Source: Anaeromyxobacter oryzae
GTDB lineage: Bacteria > Myxococcota > Myxococcia > Myxococcales > Anaeromyxobacteraceae
Direction: 5' to 3'
Assembly: GCF_023169945.1 (NCBI RefSeq)
Contig: NZ_AP025591.1
Location: 3,530,481-3,594,480 of the forward strand
Length of the DNA: 64,000 nucleotides
How positions within the stretch are numbered: position 1 is the first letter of the stretch; every line of letters starts with the position of its first letter. A program made the position numbers and the translations under genes. The notes beneath the pieces are model-generated. The model saw only the letters and a program-made list of their open reading frames with translations, searched no databases and had not been told where the DNA came from. Shown piece after piece: positions 9,838 through 19,400 of this stretch.

Positions 9838-10710
9838 ATGACGAGAGCGATCCCACCCCCGACCGGTTACGATCGCGCCGTGTTCGACGCCCTGCTCCAC
9901 GCCCGCGCCCTGGACGCGCGCGCCCTCGCGAACCTCCGCTTCTTCGGCGTGCAGGGCGCGCTCGTGCCGTCCGACGACGCCGTGGCGCCCGCGACGGCGG
10001 CGGCGATCCGGGGGGGCTGGGACGCCGTCGTCGGCGCCGCGCGGCGGCTCCGGCGGGCGGGGCTCGCCGGCTACGCGGCCCTCGGCGTCCACCCGCGGCG
10101 GATCCCGCTCCGGGGGCTCGAGGCGCTCCTCGCGGAGCTTCCCGAGGCGCTCGGGCGGCCCGAGGTGGCGGCGCTCGGGGCGGTCGGGCTCGCCGAGGGC
10201 GGCGACCTCGAGGAGCGCGTGCTCCAGCGGCAGCTCGAGCTCGCGAAGGAGCTCCGGCGGCCCGTCCTGGTCCACGTCCCCTGGCGCGGCCGCGAGCGGC
10301 TCACCCGGCGCGTGCTCGCGATCCTCAAGGAGGCGGAGGTGGACCCGGCCCGCGTGCTGGTCGCCGGCGCCGATGCCCGGACCGTGCGCGCCATCGTGGG
10401 GTGCGGGCACCGCGCGGCGCTCTCGCTCTCGGGCGCCGCGGGCGGGGCCCGCGAGGCCATCGACGCGGCGGTGAAGCTCGTCGCGTCCCTCGGGCCGGAG
10501 GGGATCGTGCTCGGGTCGGACGCGGGCCTGTCCGGCGGCGACCTGCTCGCGCTGCCGCGCGCGGCGGACCGGCTCGCGAAGGCCGGGCTCGGCGCCGCCG
10601 TCATCCGCCGCGTCTGCGGCGGGAACGCGACGCGGCTGCTCGGGGTGGAGCCTTCGGCGCTGCTCCGTCGCGGACCCAGTGCCCGCTCCGGCCCCCCTTC
10701 TTCTCCATGA
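9838..10710 (+). CDS. TatD-like amidohydrolase, first metal His replaced
   Basis: A 290-residue protein with TatD-family order: an N-terminal [46 protein letters not shown], and [12 protein letters not shown] near the C-terminus, ending at the usual NATRLLGV. TatD enzymes are metal-dependent nucleases. The N-terminal HxH metal motif is reduced to LLH, with the first His apparently Leu, so activity is uncertain. The start used is the ATG at 9838; a GTG at 9880 is an alternative. The last 110 bp overlap the convergent moaC gene. Confidence 0.65.
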   Translation: MTRAIPPPTGYDRAVFDALLHARALDARALANLRFFGVQGALVPSDDAVAPATAAAIRGGWDAVVGAARRLRRAGLAGYAALGVHPRRIPLRGLEALLAELPEALGRPEVAALGAVGLAEGGDLEERVLQRQLELAKELRRPVLVHVPWRGRERLTRRVLAILKEAEVDPARVLVAGADARTVRAIVGCGHRAALSLSGAAGGAREAIDAAVKLVASLGPEGIVLGSDAGLSGGDLLALPRAADRLAKAGLGAAVIRRVCGGNATRLLGVEPSALLRRGPSARSGPPSSP

Positions 10711-11098
10711 GCTCGATCGCCTGGATCGACATGCCCTTCTCGTATCGCTTCAGCATGTCGTAGATGGTCAGGCACGCCGCGGACACCGCCGCGAGCGCCT
10801 CCATCTCGACGCCGGTCCGGTCCACGGTCCGCACCGTCGCCGTGACCGCGACCCCGCGCGGTCCCGGGTCGGCGGTCACGTCGACGCCGGACAGCGCGAT
10901 GGGGTGGCAGAGCGGGACGAGATCCGGCGTCTTCTTCGCGGCCATCACGCCCGCGAGCCGGGCCGCGGCGAGCACGTCGCCCTTCTCCACGTCGCCGGCG
11001 CGGATCCTCCGGACCGTGGCCGCCGACATCGTGACGAACCCGCGCGCTGTCGCGACGCGCTCGGTCTTGGGCTTCTCGCCGACGTCGATCATCTTCAT
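10601..11098 (-). CDS. moaC: Cyclic pyranopterin monophosphate synthase (MoaC)
   Basis: A 165-residue MoaC. It has the active-site LVPLCHPI motif and the C-terminal [10 protein letters not shown] segment, whose Asp and Lys are catalytic. MoaC converts the GTP-derived 3',8-cyclo compound made by MoaA into cPMP, the first stable intermediate of molybdopterin. The family core ends near GGRSGHWV; a basic tail of about 20 residues follows and overlaps the convergent TatD-like gene. The gene starts 4 bp after the trxB stop, so it is translated from the same mRNA. Confidence 0.95.
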   Translation of the reverse strand: MKMIDVGEKPKTERVATARGFVTMSAATVRRIRAGDVEKGDVLAAARLAGVMAAKKTPDLVPLCHPIALSGVDVTADPGPRGVAVTATVRTVDRTGVEMEALAAVSAACLTIYDMLKRYEKGMSIQAIELMEKKGGRSGHWVRDGAAPKAPPRAAASRSRRRRGG

Positions 11099-11102
11099 GC
11101 GG

Positions 11103-12047
11103 CTAGTCCCAGGTCTCGGTGGCGTGCTCGCCCAGCCAGCGCTCCGCGTCGATGGCCGCCGTGCAGCCCGACCCGGCGGCGGAGATCGCCTGCCGGTAGC
11201 TCGGATCCGACACGTCGCCGGCCGCGAACACGCCGGGGACGCTCGTGTGGGTCGAGGGCGCCTTCACGGTCAGGTAGCCCACGTCGTTCATCGCGAGCTG
11301 GCCCCTGAAGATGCCCGTGTTCGGCTCGTGGCCGATTCCCATGAACACGCCCTTCAGCGGCAGGTCGCGCTTCGAGCCGTCCTTGGTGCTCTTCAGGCGA
11401 ACGCCGGTCACGACCTTGCCGTCCCCGAGGACCTCGTCGATCGTGACGGACAGGACGAGCTCGATCTTCGGGTTCTTCCGCGCGCGGTCCTGCATGATCT
11501 TCGACGCGCGGAGCTCGTCGCGGCGGTGCAGCACGTAGACCTTCGACGCGTACTTCGTGAGGAAGGAAGCCTCCTCCATGGCGGTGTCGCCGCCGCCGAC
11601 CACGGCCACGTCGACGCCGCGGAAGAAGAAGCCGTCGCAGGTCGCGCAGGCCGAGACGCCGCGCCCCTGGTACGTCTTCTCCGACGGGATGTTCATCCAC
11701 TTCGCCGACGCGCCCGTCGCGATGATGACCGCGTCGGCCGTGTAGAGGTCGTCGTCGCGCCAGAGCTGGAACGGCCGGCGGGACAGGTCGACGCGGGTGA
11801 TCTCGGACGCCTCGAAGCGCGTCCCGAAGCGCTCCGCCTGCTTCTTCATCTTCTCCATCAGCTCGGGGCCGAGGATCCCCTCGGGGAAGCCCGGGTAGTT
11901 CTCGACCTCGCTGGTGATCGTGAGCTGCCCTCCGGGCTGCATGCCCTCGAAGAGCAGCGGGTTCAGGTTGGCGCGGGCGGCGTAGAGCGCGGCGGTGTAG
12001 CCCGCCGGACCGCTCCCGATGATGACGAGCCTCTCGTGCTTGGCCAT
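11103..12047 (-). CDS. trxB: Thioredoxin-disulfide reductase
   Basis: A 314-residue low-molecular-weight TrxB. It has the FAD-binding [15 protein letters not shown] motif near the N-terminus, the redox-active CATC disulfide, the NADPH-binding [12 protein letters not shown] motif, and the C-terminal [12 protein letters not shown] motif. It passes electrons from NADPH via FAD to thioredoxin in the cytoplasm. It is directly followed by moaC with a 4-bp gap, and a GNAT gene lies 75 bp upstream on the same strand. Confidence 0.96.
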   Translation of the reverse strand: MAKHERLVIIGSGPAGYTAALYAARANLNPLLFEGMQPGGQLTITSEVENYPGFPEGILGPELMEKMKKQAERFGTRFEASEITRVDLSRRPFQLWRDDDLYTADAVIIATGASAKWMNIPSEKTYQGRGVSACATCDGFFFRGVDVAVVGGGDTAMEEASFLTKYASKVYVLHRRDELRASKIMQDRARKNPKIELVLSVTIDEVLGDGKVVTGVRLKSTKDGSKRDLPLKGVFMGIGHEPNTGIFRGQLAMNDVGYLTVKAPSTHTSVPGVFAAGDVSDPSYRQAISAAGSGCTAAIDAERWLGEHATETWD

Positions 12048-12122
12048 GGTCGAGATCCCTCCCGAGGCGGTGGAAAAGGCAACCTTCCTTATCCGCTCGG
12101 AGCCCCGGTGTCATGGGAAGGT

Positions 12123-12602
12123 TCACCCGGCGGGACGCCGTGGCTCGACGGGCGCGCCACCCTTCCGCCAGCAGACGAGCTGCGTCGGCCGCCACCCCTC
12201 TCGCGCGTAGAACGCGAGCGCGCCGCCGTTCTCGCGGTCGGCGAGGAGCTGCAGCCGCGTCGCCCCCCGCCCCGCCGCCCACCCCTCGATCCCCGCGAGG
12301 AGCTGCGCGCCGATCCCCGAGCCACGCTCGGAGGCGTCGACGATCATGTCCTCGACGAGCGCGGAGAGCGCGCCCTCCGAGGTGGAGACGACGAGCTGCG
12401 CGGTCACCATGCCGATGACGCGGCCGTCGCGCTCGGCGACGAGGACCGCCGCGCGCGGCTCGGCCAGGAGCAGCGCGAGGCCGCGGCGCTGGCGGTCCGC
12501 ATCGGGCGCGAAGTCCGCCTCGATCCGGAACAGCTGGTCGAGGAGCGCGGCGAGGGCATCGAGGTCGTCGTTCCGCGCGAGGCGGAGCACGGGGTCGCTC
12601 AT
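12123..12602 (-). CDS. GNAT family N-acetyltransferase
   Basis: A 159-residue single-domain acetyltransferase. The acetyl-CoA binding motif A is ALVEDMIVDASERGSGIGAQL (R/Q-x-x-G-x-G/A form), and the C-terminal motif B is ADRENGGALAFYAREGW. The N-terminus (VLRLARNDDLDALAALLDQL) is the typical GNAT beginning. The substrate is unknown. It lies upstream of trxB-moaC on the same strand and may share their transcript. Confidence 0.88.
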   Translation of the reverse strand: MSDPVLRLARNDDLDALAALLDQLFRIEADFAPDADRQRRGLALLLAEPRAAVLVAERDGRVIGMVTAQLVVSTSEGALSALVEDMIVDASERGSGIGAQLLAGIEGWAAGRGATRLQLLADRENGGALAFYAREGWRPTQLVCWRKGGAPVEPRRPAG

Positions 12603-12733
12603 GGCGCGAGGATACCGCCCGCGCCGCGAACCGCGGCAGCCGCGCGCACCCCGGTCGACGTCCGGGCGGCCGAGCGCGCGGGTGCGACTTCGGCGCAGGA
12701 ATCCTCCCGCGCGCCGGTGGTTTCATGAGGGAC

Positions 12734-12755
12734 GGGGCGCGTGGGAACGCGCCCC
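12734..12755. terminator. Perfect 9-bp GC hairpin
   Basis: GGGGCGCGT, loop GGGA and ACGCGCCCC form a perfect 9-bp stem in the 238-bp gap between the divergent GNAT gene and the DsbA-like lipoprotein gene. It has no U-tract on the plus strand. It could be a leader hairpin for the lipoprotein gene or a barrier between the two units. A TTGACC at 12764-12769 may be a -35 but has no good -10 partner. Confidence 0.4.
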
Positions 12756-12840
12756 GATGTTCGTTGACCTGTCCGGCGTTTTGGCGGAATCTCGGGCGTT
12801 TTCACGAGCGATCTCCGCCGTCACCCGCCACTGGAGTCCC

Positions 12841-13914
12841 ATGTCCATCCGCTCTTCCGCCCTCGGTCTCGTCCTCGCCCTGGCCGCCTGCCAGTCGCCG
12901 CGCTCCGCCCAGCAGCCCGGCGCCCCGGCGCAGCAGCAGGTGAACCCCCAGGCGCCCGTCGCCAAGGTCGGCGTCCAGACCATCACGGCCGCGCAGCTCG
13001 ACGACACCATCAAGAAGGACCTGAAGCAGCTCGACCAGCAGTACCAGGAGCAGGTCTACGAGCTGAAGCGGCGCGCGCTCGAGCAGATGATCCAGAAGCA
13101 GGTCTTCGAGGCGAAGGCGAAGGCGGTCGGCGTGTCCGTCGACGACCTCATCGACCGCGAGGTGGTGCAGAAGATCCCCGAGCCGAGCGACGCCGAGGTG
13201 AAGTCGCTCTACGACGCCGCCGTCGCGCAGGGGCAGAAGCTCCCGCCGCTCGCGCAGGTGAAGCCGAACATCGTCCGCTTCATCAAGAACCAGAAGGGCC
13301 AGGAGGTGCTCGCGAAGTACTACGACGGGCTCCGCAAGGACGCCGGCGTCGAGGTGCTCCTCCCCGCGTACGTGCCGCCGAAGGTGGAGGTGGCCGCGAC
13401 CGGCCCGGCGAAGGGCGCGGCGGACGCGCCGGTCACGATCGTCGAGTTCTCCGACTACCAGTGCCCGTACTGCGTCCGGGCCGAGCCGACCGTGAAGGAG
13501 GTCGTGGCGGCGTACCCGGGCAAGATCCGGCTCGTCTATCGGGACTACCCGCTGCCGGGCCATAGCCTCGCGCCGAAGGCTGCCGAGGCCGCGCACTGCG
13601 CCGGCGATCAGGGGAAGTACTGGGAGATGCACGACCGGCTCTTCGCGGCGCAGGGCAAGCTCGACGTCGCGGACCTCAAGGGCTACGCCAAGGACGTCGG
13701 GCTCGACCCCGCGAAGTTCGACAAGTGCCTCGACTCCGGCGAGAAGGCGTCGGAGGTCGCGTTCCACAAGAAGGCGGGCGAGGAGGCCGGCGTGAACGGT
13801 ACCCCGGCGTTCTTCATCAACGGCCGCCTCATCTCGGGGGCGCAGCCCGCCGAGGCCTTCAAGCAGGTCATCGACTCCGAGCTCCAGGGCGCCGAGAAGA
13901 CCGCGAAGAAGTAG
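12841..13914 (+). CDS. Lipoprotein with SurA-like N-domain and DsbA-type thioredoxin domain
   Basis: The ATG at 12841 gives 357 residues. LGLVLALAAC is a lipobox with Cys17 as the acylated residue. A chaperone-like helical region (about 45-175, QLDDTIKKDLKQL to FIKNQKGQEVL) resembles the SurA/PpiC N-terminal domain. The thioredoxin domain follows (about 195-350) with active site CPYC (208-211) and the cis-proline GTPAFFING. It is probably an envelope thiol oxidoreductase for disulfide formation or repair. This SurA_N-DsbA fusion is common in Deltaproteobacteria-type genomes. The next gene, ispG, lies 81 bp downstream. Confidence 0.85.
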   Translation: MSIRSSALGLVLALAACQSPRSAQQPGAPAQQQVNPQAPVAKVGVQTITAAQLDDTIKKDLKQLDQQYQEQVYELKRRALEQMIQKQVFEAKAKAVGVSVDDLIDREVVQKIPEPSDAEVKSLYDAAVAQGQKLPPLAQVKPNIVRFIKNQKGQEVLAKYYDGLRKDAGVEVLLPAYVPPKVEVAATGPAKGAADAPVTIVEFSDYQCPYCVRAEPTVKEVVAAYPGKIRLVYRDYPLPGHSLAPKAAEAAHCAGDQGKYWEMHDRLFAAQGKLDVADLKGYAKDVGLDPAKFDKCLDSGEKASEVAFHKKAGEEAGVNGTPAFFINGRLISGAQPAEAFKQVIDSELQGAEKTAKK

Positions 13915-13995
13915 CGGCGGCGGGTGGCGCGCGCGGCGGCCGGGGCCTAGATCGAGGCCCGGCCGCCGTTTCATTTGCAGGCCCGAGGGAACCCG

Positions 13996-15105
13996 ATGGG
14001 AGCTTACGGACAGGGCGAGGGCGCGTCACTGGGCGAGCGCCGGAAGACGCGGCAGATCCGGCTCGGCAACGTCCCCATCGGCGGGGGCGCACCCATCGTG
14101 GTCCAGTCGATGACGACGACGCAAACGGCGGACGCCGCGGCCACGCTCGCGCAGATCCGCGCGCTCGCCGAGGCGGGCGCGGACGTCGTGCGCGTCGCCG
14201 TGCCCGACAAGGACGCGGCGGCCGCGCTCCCCGCCATCGTCCGGGCGACGCCAGTCCCGCTCGTCGCCGACATCCACTTCGACTGGCGGCTCGCCCTCGC
14301 CGCCCTCGCAGCGGGCATCCACGGGGTGCGCCTCAACCCCGGGAACATCGGCTCGAAGGAGCGCGTCCGCGAGGTGGTGAAGGCCGCCCGCGAGCGGAGC
14401 GTGCCGGTGCGGATCGGCGTGAACGCCGGGTCCCTCGAGAAGGACATCGTCGAGAAGCACGGCTGGCCCACCGCCGAGGGGATGGTGGAGAGCGCGGCGC
14501 GCCACATCCGCTTCCTCGAGGACGAGGGCTACCGGGAGATCAAGGTCTCCCTGAAGGCCCACGACATCGCCATGACCGTGAAGGCGAACCGGCTCTTCTC
14601 CGAGCGGTTCGAGTACCCGCTCCACCTCGGCATCACCGAGGCGGGCACGCTGATGGCCGGCACGGTGAAGTCGAGCGCCGGCCTCGGCATCCTGCTCGCC
14701 GACGGCATCGGCGACACGATCCGGATCTCCCTGACGGCGGATCCGGTCGAGGAGGTCCGCGTCGCGCGGATGCTCCTCAAGTCCATGGGCCTCAAGTTCG
14801 GCGGCGCGACGCTCACGTCGTGCCCGACGTGCGGACGCTGCTCGGTGGACATGATCCCCATCGCCGAGCGCGTCGAGCGGCGGCTCGCGAACCTCAAGGG
14901 CGAGGTCCAGGTCGCCGTGATGGGCTGCGAGGTGAACGGTCCCGGCGAGGCCGCGGCCGCCGACGTCGGCGTGGCGTACGGCCACAACGGCGTCGGGCTG
15001 CTGTTCAAGGACGGCAAGATCGTGAAGCGGATGAAGGCGGAGGAGCTCGAGGAGGCGGTGGTCTCCGAGGCGCTCCGCATCGCGTCCGAGCGCGCGCCGA
15101 AGTAG
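13996..15105 (+). CDS. ispG: 4-hydroxy-3-methylbut-2-enyl-diphosphate synthase (flavodoxin)
   Basis: The ATG at 13996 with GAGGGA upstream gives 369 residues. VVQSMTTTQTAD at the N-terminus and LVADIHFDWRLAL are TIM-barrel signatures. The C-terminal 4Fe-4S ligands are in SCPTCGRC and VAVMGCEVNGPGEA. IspG reduces MEcPP to HMBPP in the non-mevalonate isoprenoid pathway. It is the short two-domain bacterial form with no insert domain. The gene is well separated from its neighbours and is probably expressed alone or with the upstream lipoprotein gene. Confidence 0.96.
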   Translation: MGAYGQGEGASLGERRKTRQIRLGNVPIGGGAPIVVQSMTTTQTADAAATLAQIRALAEAGADVVRVAVPDKDAAAALPAIVRATPVPLVADIHFDWRLALAALAAGIHGVRLNPGNIGSKERVREVVKAARERSVPVRIGVNAGSLEKDIVEKHGWPTAEGMVESAARHIRFLEDEGYREIKVSLKAHDIAMTVKANRLFSERFEYPLHLGITEAGTLMAGTVKSSAGLGILLADGIGDTIRISLTADPVEEVRVARMLLKSMGLKFGGATLTSCPTCGRCSVDMIPIAERVERRLANLKGEVQVAVMGCEVNGPGEAAAADVGVAYGHNGVGLLFKDGKIVKRMKAEELEEAVVSEALRIASERAPK

Positions 15106-15145
15106 CCGTCGCAGTAGCCGTCGCCGCCCGCCGGCGCGCGGGGGA

Positions 15146-15505
15146 TCACGGGGCCGCGACGGCGCCCGCCTCGCCCAGCTCGGCGAGGTACGCCGCGAGC
15201 GCCCTCCGCTCCTCGTCGGTGCCCGGGAACGGCGGCATGGCCCGGTACAGCTCCGGGAGCCGGCCGATGGCGTCGTAGGCCCGCCGGACGTCCCAGCCCC
15301 GCACGCGGGGCGCGAGCGGGACCTCGCGGTGGCACCCCCAGCAGCGGCGCGCGAGGACCTCGCGGCCGCGGGCGACGAGCGCCGGCGTGACCACGGGGGG
15401 AGGATCGAGCCCGAGCCAGCGCGCGACCGGGAGGGCGTCCGCCACGATGACGAGCAGCGCCGCCACGGCGACGGCGACGAGCAGGACTCGTGTAGGCGCG
15501 CCCAA
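15146..15505 (-). CDS. Small membrane-anchored monoheme cytochrome c
   Basis: A 119-residue protein with an N-terminal membrane helix (VLLVAVAVAALLVIVADAL) that is probably uncleaved. A single heme c site is RRCWGCHREV, and a Met in RAMPPFPGT is the likely distal ligand. It would carry electrons on the periplasmic face of the inner membrane. The only start in frame is a TTG with a weak GGA upstream, so the start is uncertain. It is divergent from proS across just 26 bp that hold a symmetric -10-like sequence. No oxidoreductase partner is adjacent. Confidence 0.8.
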   Translation of the reverse strand: MGAPTRVLLVAVAVAALLVIVADALPVARWLGLDPPPVVTPALVARGREVLARRCWGCHREVPLAPRVRGWDVRRAYDAIGRLPELYRAMPPFPGTDEERRALAAYLAELGEAGAVAAP

Positions 15506-15515
15506 GCCGTTCCAT

Positions 15516-15523
15516 TGTATAAC
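15516..15523. promoter_or_regulatory. Symmetric -10 element shared by proS and cytochrome c gene
   Basis: The 26-bp gap between the divergent starts contains ATTGTATAAC. Read on the plus strand it gives TATAAC (15518-15523), and on the minus strand TATACA (15516-15521). Each lies about 8-11 bases from the corresponding start codon, so both mRNAs would be leaderless or nearly so. No good -35 hexamer was found on either side. Confidence 0.4.
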
Positions 15524-15531
15524 CCCCCACC

Positions 15532-17256
15532 ATGCACGTGGTCCGCTACAGCCAGGCCTTCATCCCGACGCTCAAGGAGGCGCCCGCCGACGCGCAGGTC
15601 GCCAGCCACAAGCTCCTCGTCCGCGCCGGCTTCATCCGGCAGCTCGGGGCCGGGATCTACGACTACCTCCCGCTCGCGAAGCGGTCGCTCGCGAAGATCG
15701 AGGCGATCGTCCGCGAGGAGATGGACGCCATCGGCGGCCAGGAGTTCTTCCTCCCGGCCCTCCACCCCGCGGAGATCTGGAAGGAGTCCGGCCGCTGGGA
15801 GGTCATGGGCGACAACATGTTCCGCCTGAAGGACCGCAAGGGCGGCGACTACGGCCTCGGCATGACGCACGAGGAGATCTTCACGGACATCGCGCGCGGC
15901 GAGCTCCGCAGCTACCGGCAGCTCCCGCAGGTCTGGTACCAGATCCAGACGAAGTTCCGCGACGAGCCGCGCCCGAAGTCCGGCCTCCTCCGCGTCCGCC
16001 AGTTCACGATGAAGGACGCCTACTCCTTCGACGTGGACCGGGCCGGCCTCGACCTGCGGTACGAGGACCAGCGCCGCGCGTACGAGAAGATCTTCACCCG
16101 CTGCGGCCTCGACTTCGTGGCGGTCCAGGCGCACTCCGGGTCGATGGGCGGCAGCGAGTCCTCGGAGTTCATGGTGAAGACGGAGGCGGGCGAGGACCTC
16201 GTCGCCGCGTGCCCGCGGTGCCGGTACGCCGCGAACACCGAGACCGCCACCTCGAGGGGCCCGGTCGCCGCCGCGAGGCAGGGGACCCGCAAGGATCGGC
16301 CGGAGAAGTTCCCGACGCCGGGCGTCCGGACCATCGACGACCTCGCCGCCGCCCCGTACCGGCGGCCCGCCGAGCAGCAGCTCAAGACGCTGGTCTTCGT
16401 CGCCGACGAGAAGCCGGTGATCGCGGTCCTCCGCGGCGACGACGACCTGCACGAGCCGAAGCTGCAGAGCGCCACCGGCGCGACCACGATCCGCCCGGCG
16501 CACCCGGAGGAGATCAAGGCCCTCCTCGGCGCGCTGCCGGGCTCGCTCGGCGCCGTCGGCGTGACGGGGACGAAGGTGCTCCTCGACGAGGCGCTGCGCG
16601 GGCTCGAGGGGATGGTCACCGGGGCGAACGAGGACGGCTTCCACCTCGAGGGCGTCTCCGTCCCGCGCGACCTCGGCCACGGCACCTTCGCGAGCCTGCG
16701 CACCGTGAAGGCCGGCGAGGGCTGCCCGCGCTGCGACGGCACGCTCGACGTCTTCCAGGCGCTCGAGGTCGGCCACATCTTCAAGCTCGGCACCAAGTAC
16801 TCGGAGTCGCTGAAGGCGACGGTGCTCGACAAGGACGGCAAGCAGGTGCCGATCGTGATGGGCTGCTACGGCATCGGCGTGGAGCGCATCCTCGCCGCCG
16901 CCATCGAGCTGCACCACGACGACAACGGCATCGTCTGGCCGCTGTCGATCGCGCCGTTCCAGGCGACGGTGCTCACCCTCGGTCCCGAGCCGGAGCTGAA
17001 GGCCGCGGCCGAGGAGATCGTCGGCGCGCTGGCGAAGGCGGGCGTCGACGTCCTCTTCGACGATCGCGACGAGCGCGCCGGCGTGAAGTTCAAGGACGCG
17101 GATCTCGTGGGCGTGCCGATCCGCATCGCGGTCGGCAAGAAGGGCCTCGCGAACGGGCAGGTCGAGTGGAAGCTCCGCGCCGGCGGCGGCGTGGAGCTCG
17201 TGCCGCTGGGCGAGGTGGCGCGGAAGGTCGCCGACAAGGTGCGCTCGGCGGCGTAG
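15532..17256 (+). CDS. proS: Prolyl-tRNA synthetase
   Basis: A 574-residue bacterial-type ProRS. Class II motif 1 is near [20 protein letters not shown], motif 2 is [20 protein letters not shown], and motif 3 is [16 protein letters not shown]. The YbaK-like editing insertion lies between motifs 2 and 3 (about 235-390). The C-terminal anticodon-binding domain has [20 protein letters not shown]. It charges tRNA-Pro and edits mischarged Ala. There is almost no 5' leader: a TATAAC motif sits only 9 bases before the ATG. A DUF4388-like gene follows on the same strand. Confidence 0.96.
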   Translation: MHVVRYSQAFIPTLKEAPADAQVASHKLLVRAGFIRQLGAGIYDYLPLAKRSLAKIEAIVREEMDAIGGQEFFLPALHPAEIWKESGRWEVMGDNMFRLKDRKGGDYGLGMTHEEIFTDIARGELRSYRQLPQVWYQIQTKFRDEPRPKSGLLRVRQFTMKDAYSFDVDRAGLDLRYEDQRRAYEKIFTRCGLDFVAVQAHSGSMGGSESSEFMVKTEAGEDLVAACPRCRYAANTETATSRGPVAAARQGTRKDRPEKFPTPGVRTIDDLAAAPYRRPAEQQLKTLVFVADEKPVIAVLRGDDDLHEPKLQSATGATTIRPAHPEEIKALLGALPGSLGAVGVTGTKVLLDEALRGLEGMVTGANEDGFHLEGVSVPRDLGHGTFASLRTVKAGEGCPRCDGTLDVFQALEVGHIFKLGTKYSESLKATVLDKDGKQVPIVMGCYGIGVERILAAAIELHHDDNGIVWPLSIAPFQATVLTLGPEPELKAAAEEIVGALAKAGVDVLFDDRDERAGVKFKDADLVGVPIRIAVGKKGLANGQVEWKLRAGGGVELVPLGEVARKVADKVRSAA

Positions 17257-17289
17257 CGGCGAGCACCGGGGCGCGGAAGGGAGCTTCCC

Positions 17290-18603
17290 ATGCGCGCGAA
17301 GCTGTCGGTCGGGGCGGAGGGGGAGATCGTCCTCCCGCCCGCGGAGGCGGAGGGGCTCGGGCTCGCCGGCGGGGGCGAGGTGGACGTCGTGTCCGCCCGG
17401 AACGCCTTCGCGCTCGTCACCCCCGCGCGCGGCGACGCCCCCTCGGGCTGGTTCGCGGGCTCCCTCGCGGCGCTCACGGTCCCCGAGGTCGTCCAGTTCG
17501 TCTTCACGTCGCTCAAGACCGGCGTCCTGCTCCTCTCGTTCGAGCGCGACGCCACGCCGGCCCCGGACCGGCCGGAGGCGCTCCGGAGGAAGAGCATCTT
17601 CTTCCGCGACGGCCAGGTGGTGTTCGCGTCGTCCACGGACCCCGCCGACCGGCTCGGCAACGTCCTCGTCCGCGCCGGCGTCCTCGCGCCGGAGGACCTC
17701 GATCGCTGCGCGCCACTCGTCCGGGGCGGTCGCCCGCTCGGCCAGGTCCTGGTGGACGAGGGGATCCTGTCCTCGGGGCGGCTCTACGAGGGGATCACCG
17801 TCCAGGTCCGCGAGATCCTCCTCGGCGCGTTCGTCGAGACGGCCGGCCGCTTCGCGTTCCTGGAGGGGGCACACGACGAGCGGAACGCGGTGAAGCTCCC
17901 GGAGCGGACCCGCGACCTCCTCCTCGAGGGCATGAAGCGGGTCGAGGAGGCGGAGCGGCTCGCGGCGGAGCTCGGCGGGCGCGACGCGGTGCTCTCCCGC
18001 GGCGTGACGCCCGGGACGGCGCCCGGCGCGATCGAGGCGCGCGTCCTCGAGGCCGTCGACGGGCGGCGCACGCTCGCGGACGCCGCGCAGACCGCGGCGC
18101 TGCCGCTCCTCGAGGCGCTCCGCGCGGCGGCCGCCCTCGCCCGCGCGGGCACGGTGATCGCAGCGGCGGCCACGCCGGCGGCCGGCGTCGAGGAGGAGAT
18201 CGTCATCGAGGTGGAGCCGCCGGTCCGGACCGACCGGCCGCGGCCGAGCGGACCCTTCGAGACCTACCGCCGGATCTTCAAGCGGGTGTTCGCCGGCCTC
18301 GCCGCCGCGCAGCCCGACGCCCGCGAACGGCTGAACAGCTACTTCGAGCGGCTCCCGGCGAAGCAGCGTCCCATCTTCGACGGCGTGTCGGTGGACGCGG
18401 ACGGCGAGCTGGACGTCGCGCAGGTGCTCGTGAACGTGTCGGCGACCGGCGCGCACCGCGGCGCCGCCGCGAAGGCGCGGTCGCTCGAGGCGCTCGAGGA
18501 CCTGCTCGCCTTCGCGCTGTTCGAGGTCAAGAACTGCCTCCCCAAGGCCGACGCGGACGCGCTCCTCCGCGAGGTCGGCCGGATGCAGGTCGGGAAGGCG
18601 TGA
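17290..18603 (+). CDS. DUF4388-like regulatory protein (PatA N-terminal type)
   Basis: A 437-residue soluble protein. The first 40 residues (LSVGAEGEIVLPPAEAEGLGL and on) resemble an AbrB/SpoVT swapped-hairpin strand. The next region, WFAGSLAALTVPEVVQFVF to FFRDGQVVFASS, fits the DUF4388 domain found in delta-group signalling proteins. A helical segment then has GQVLVDEGILSS, followed by a variable linker. The C-terminal 110 residues form a distinct alpha-helical domain (FETYRRIFKRVFAGL to LLREVGRMQVG). No enzyme motif is visible. It probably takes part in signalling or gliding/polarity control, but this is inference. GGAAGGGAGC upstream supports the ATG. Confidence 0.65.
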   Translation: MRAKLSVGAEGEIVLPPAEAEGLGLAGGGEVDVVSARNAFALVTPARGDAPSGWFAGSLAALTVPEVVQFVFTSLKTGVLLLSFERDATPAPDRPEALRRKSIFFRDGQVVFASSTDPADRLGNVLVRAGVLAPEDLDRCAPLVRGGRPLGQVLVDEGILSSGRLYEGITVQVREILLGAFVETAGRFAFLEGAHDERNAVKLPERTRDLLLEGMKRVEEAERLAAELGGRDAVLSRGVTPGTAPGAIEARVLEAVDGRRTLADAAQTAALPLLEALRAAAALARAGTVIAAAATPAAGVEEEIVIEVEPPVRTDRPRPSGPFETYRRIFKRVFAGLAAAQPDARERLNSYFERLPAKQRPIFDGVSVDADGELDVAQVLVNVSATGAHRGAAAKARSLEALEDLLAFALFEVKNCLPKADADALLREVGRMQVGKA

Positions 18604-18675
18604 CGTGCCGGCCCCGGGCCCCGGGCCCCGGGCATGAGGAAGAACCCCGAGCGCAGACGCGATCGTGGAGACCAC

Positions 18676-19359
18676 ATGAAGCCCAGCGACCGGATCTGCG
18701 CCGCCCTCGACTTCCCCTCCTTCGCCGCCGCCGAGCCGTTCGCGCGGACGATCGCGCCGCACGTCGGAATGCTCAAGGTGGGCCTCGAGCTGTTCGTCGC
18801 GGAGGGCCCGCCGGCGGTGAAGGCCGCCGCGGGCCTCGGCCGGCCCGTCTTCCTCGACCTCAAGCTGCACGACATCCCGAACACCGTGGAGGGCGCGGCC
18901 CGCAGCGCGGCGGCGAGCGGCGCGTCGCTATTGACCGTGCACGCGTCCGGCGGCGCGGAGATGGTGCGCGCCGCGGTGCGCGGCGCGGGCGGGAAGGTCC
19001 GCGTCCTGGCGGTCACCGTCCTCACGAGCCTCGACGGTGCGGCGCTCGACGCGATCGGGCTCGCCGGGCCGCCGGAGACCGCGGTGGTGCGGCTCGCGCG
19101 CCTCGCGGTCGGCGCGGGGGCCGGCGGCCTCGTCTGCTCGCCCCACGAGGTCGCCGCGGTGCGGGCGGCGGTCGGACCGGGACCGCTGCTCGTCGTGCCG
19201 GGCGTCCGGCCGCCCGGCGCCGCCCTCGGCGACCAGGCGCGCGTCGCCACGCCGTCCGACGCGGTGCGCGCGGGGGCCGACGTGATCGTCGTCGGCCGGC
19301 CGCTGCGGGACGCCCGCGACCCGGCGCAGGCGGCTCGAGACATCGCCGCTTCGATCTGA
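18676..19359 (+). CDS. pyrF: Orotidine-5'-phosphate decarboxylase
   Basis: The ATG at 18676, preceded by GTGGAG, gives 227 residues. The TIM-barrel active site is intact: [17 protein letters not shown] and the [13 protein letters not shown] signature with catalytic Asp-Lys-Asp. The C-terminal phosphate-binding [10 protein letters not shown] and [11 protein letters not shown] are also present. It makes UMP from OMP, the final step of pyrimidine synthesis. The upstream gap contains CCCCGGG three times in tandem. mgtE follows 41 bp downstream. Confidence 0.95.
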   Translation: MKPSDRICAALDFPSFAAAEPFARTIAPHVGMLKVGLELFVAEGPPAVKAAAGLGRPVFLDLKLHDIPNTVEGAARSAAASGASLLTVHASGGAEMVRAAVRGAGGKVRVLAVTVLTSLDGAALDAIGLAGPPETAVVRLARLAVGAGAGGLVCSPHEVAAVRAAVGPGPLLVVPGVRPPGAALGDQARVATPSDAVRAGADVIVVGRPLRDARDPAQAARDIAASI

Positions 19360-19400
19360 GCCGGCAGCGATCCGGGACCCGCCGTCGACGAGAGCGCGCC

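Noticed and set aside
12764..12792. A TTGACC promoter for the DsbA-like lipoprotein
   Set aside because: The hexamer at 17-bp spacing (GAATCT) is too far from a -10, so it was only mentioned.
14026..18870. A 1614-codon open frame on the minus strand
   Set aside because: It is antisense to ispG, proS and the DUF4388-like gene, with His/Arg/Glu-rich composition and no domain. It is a shadow of GC-biased codons.
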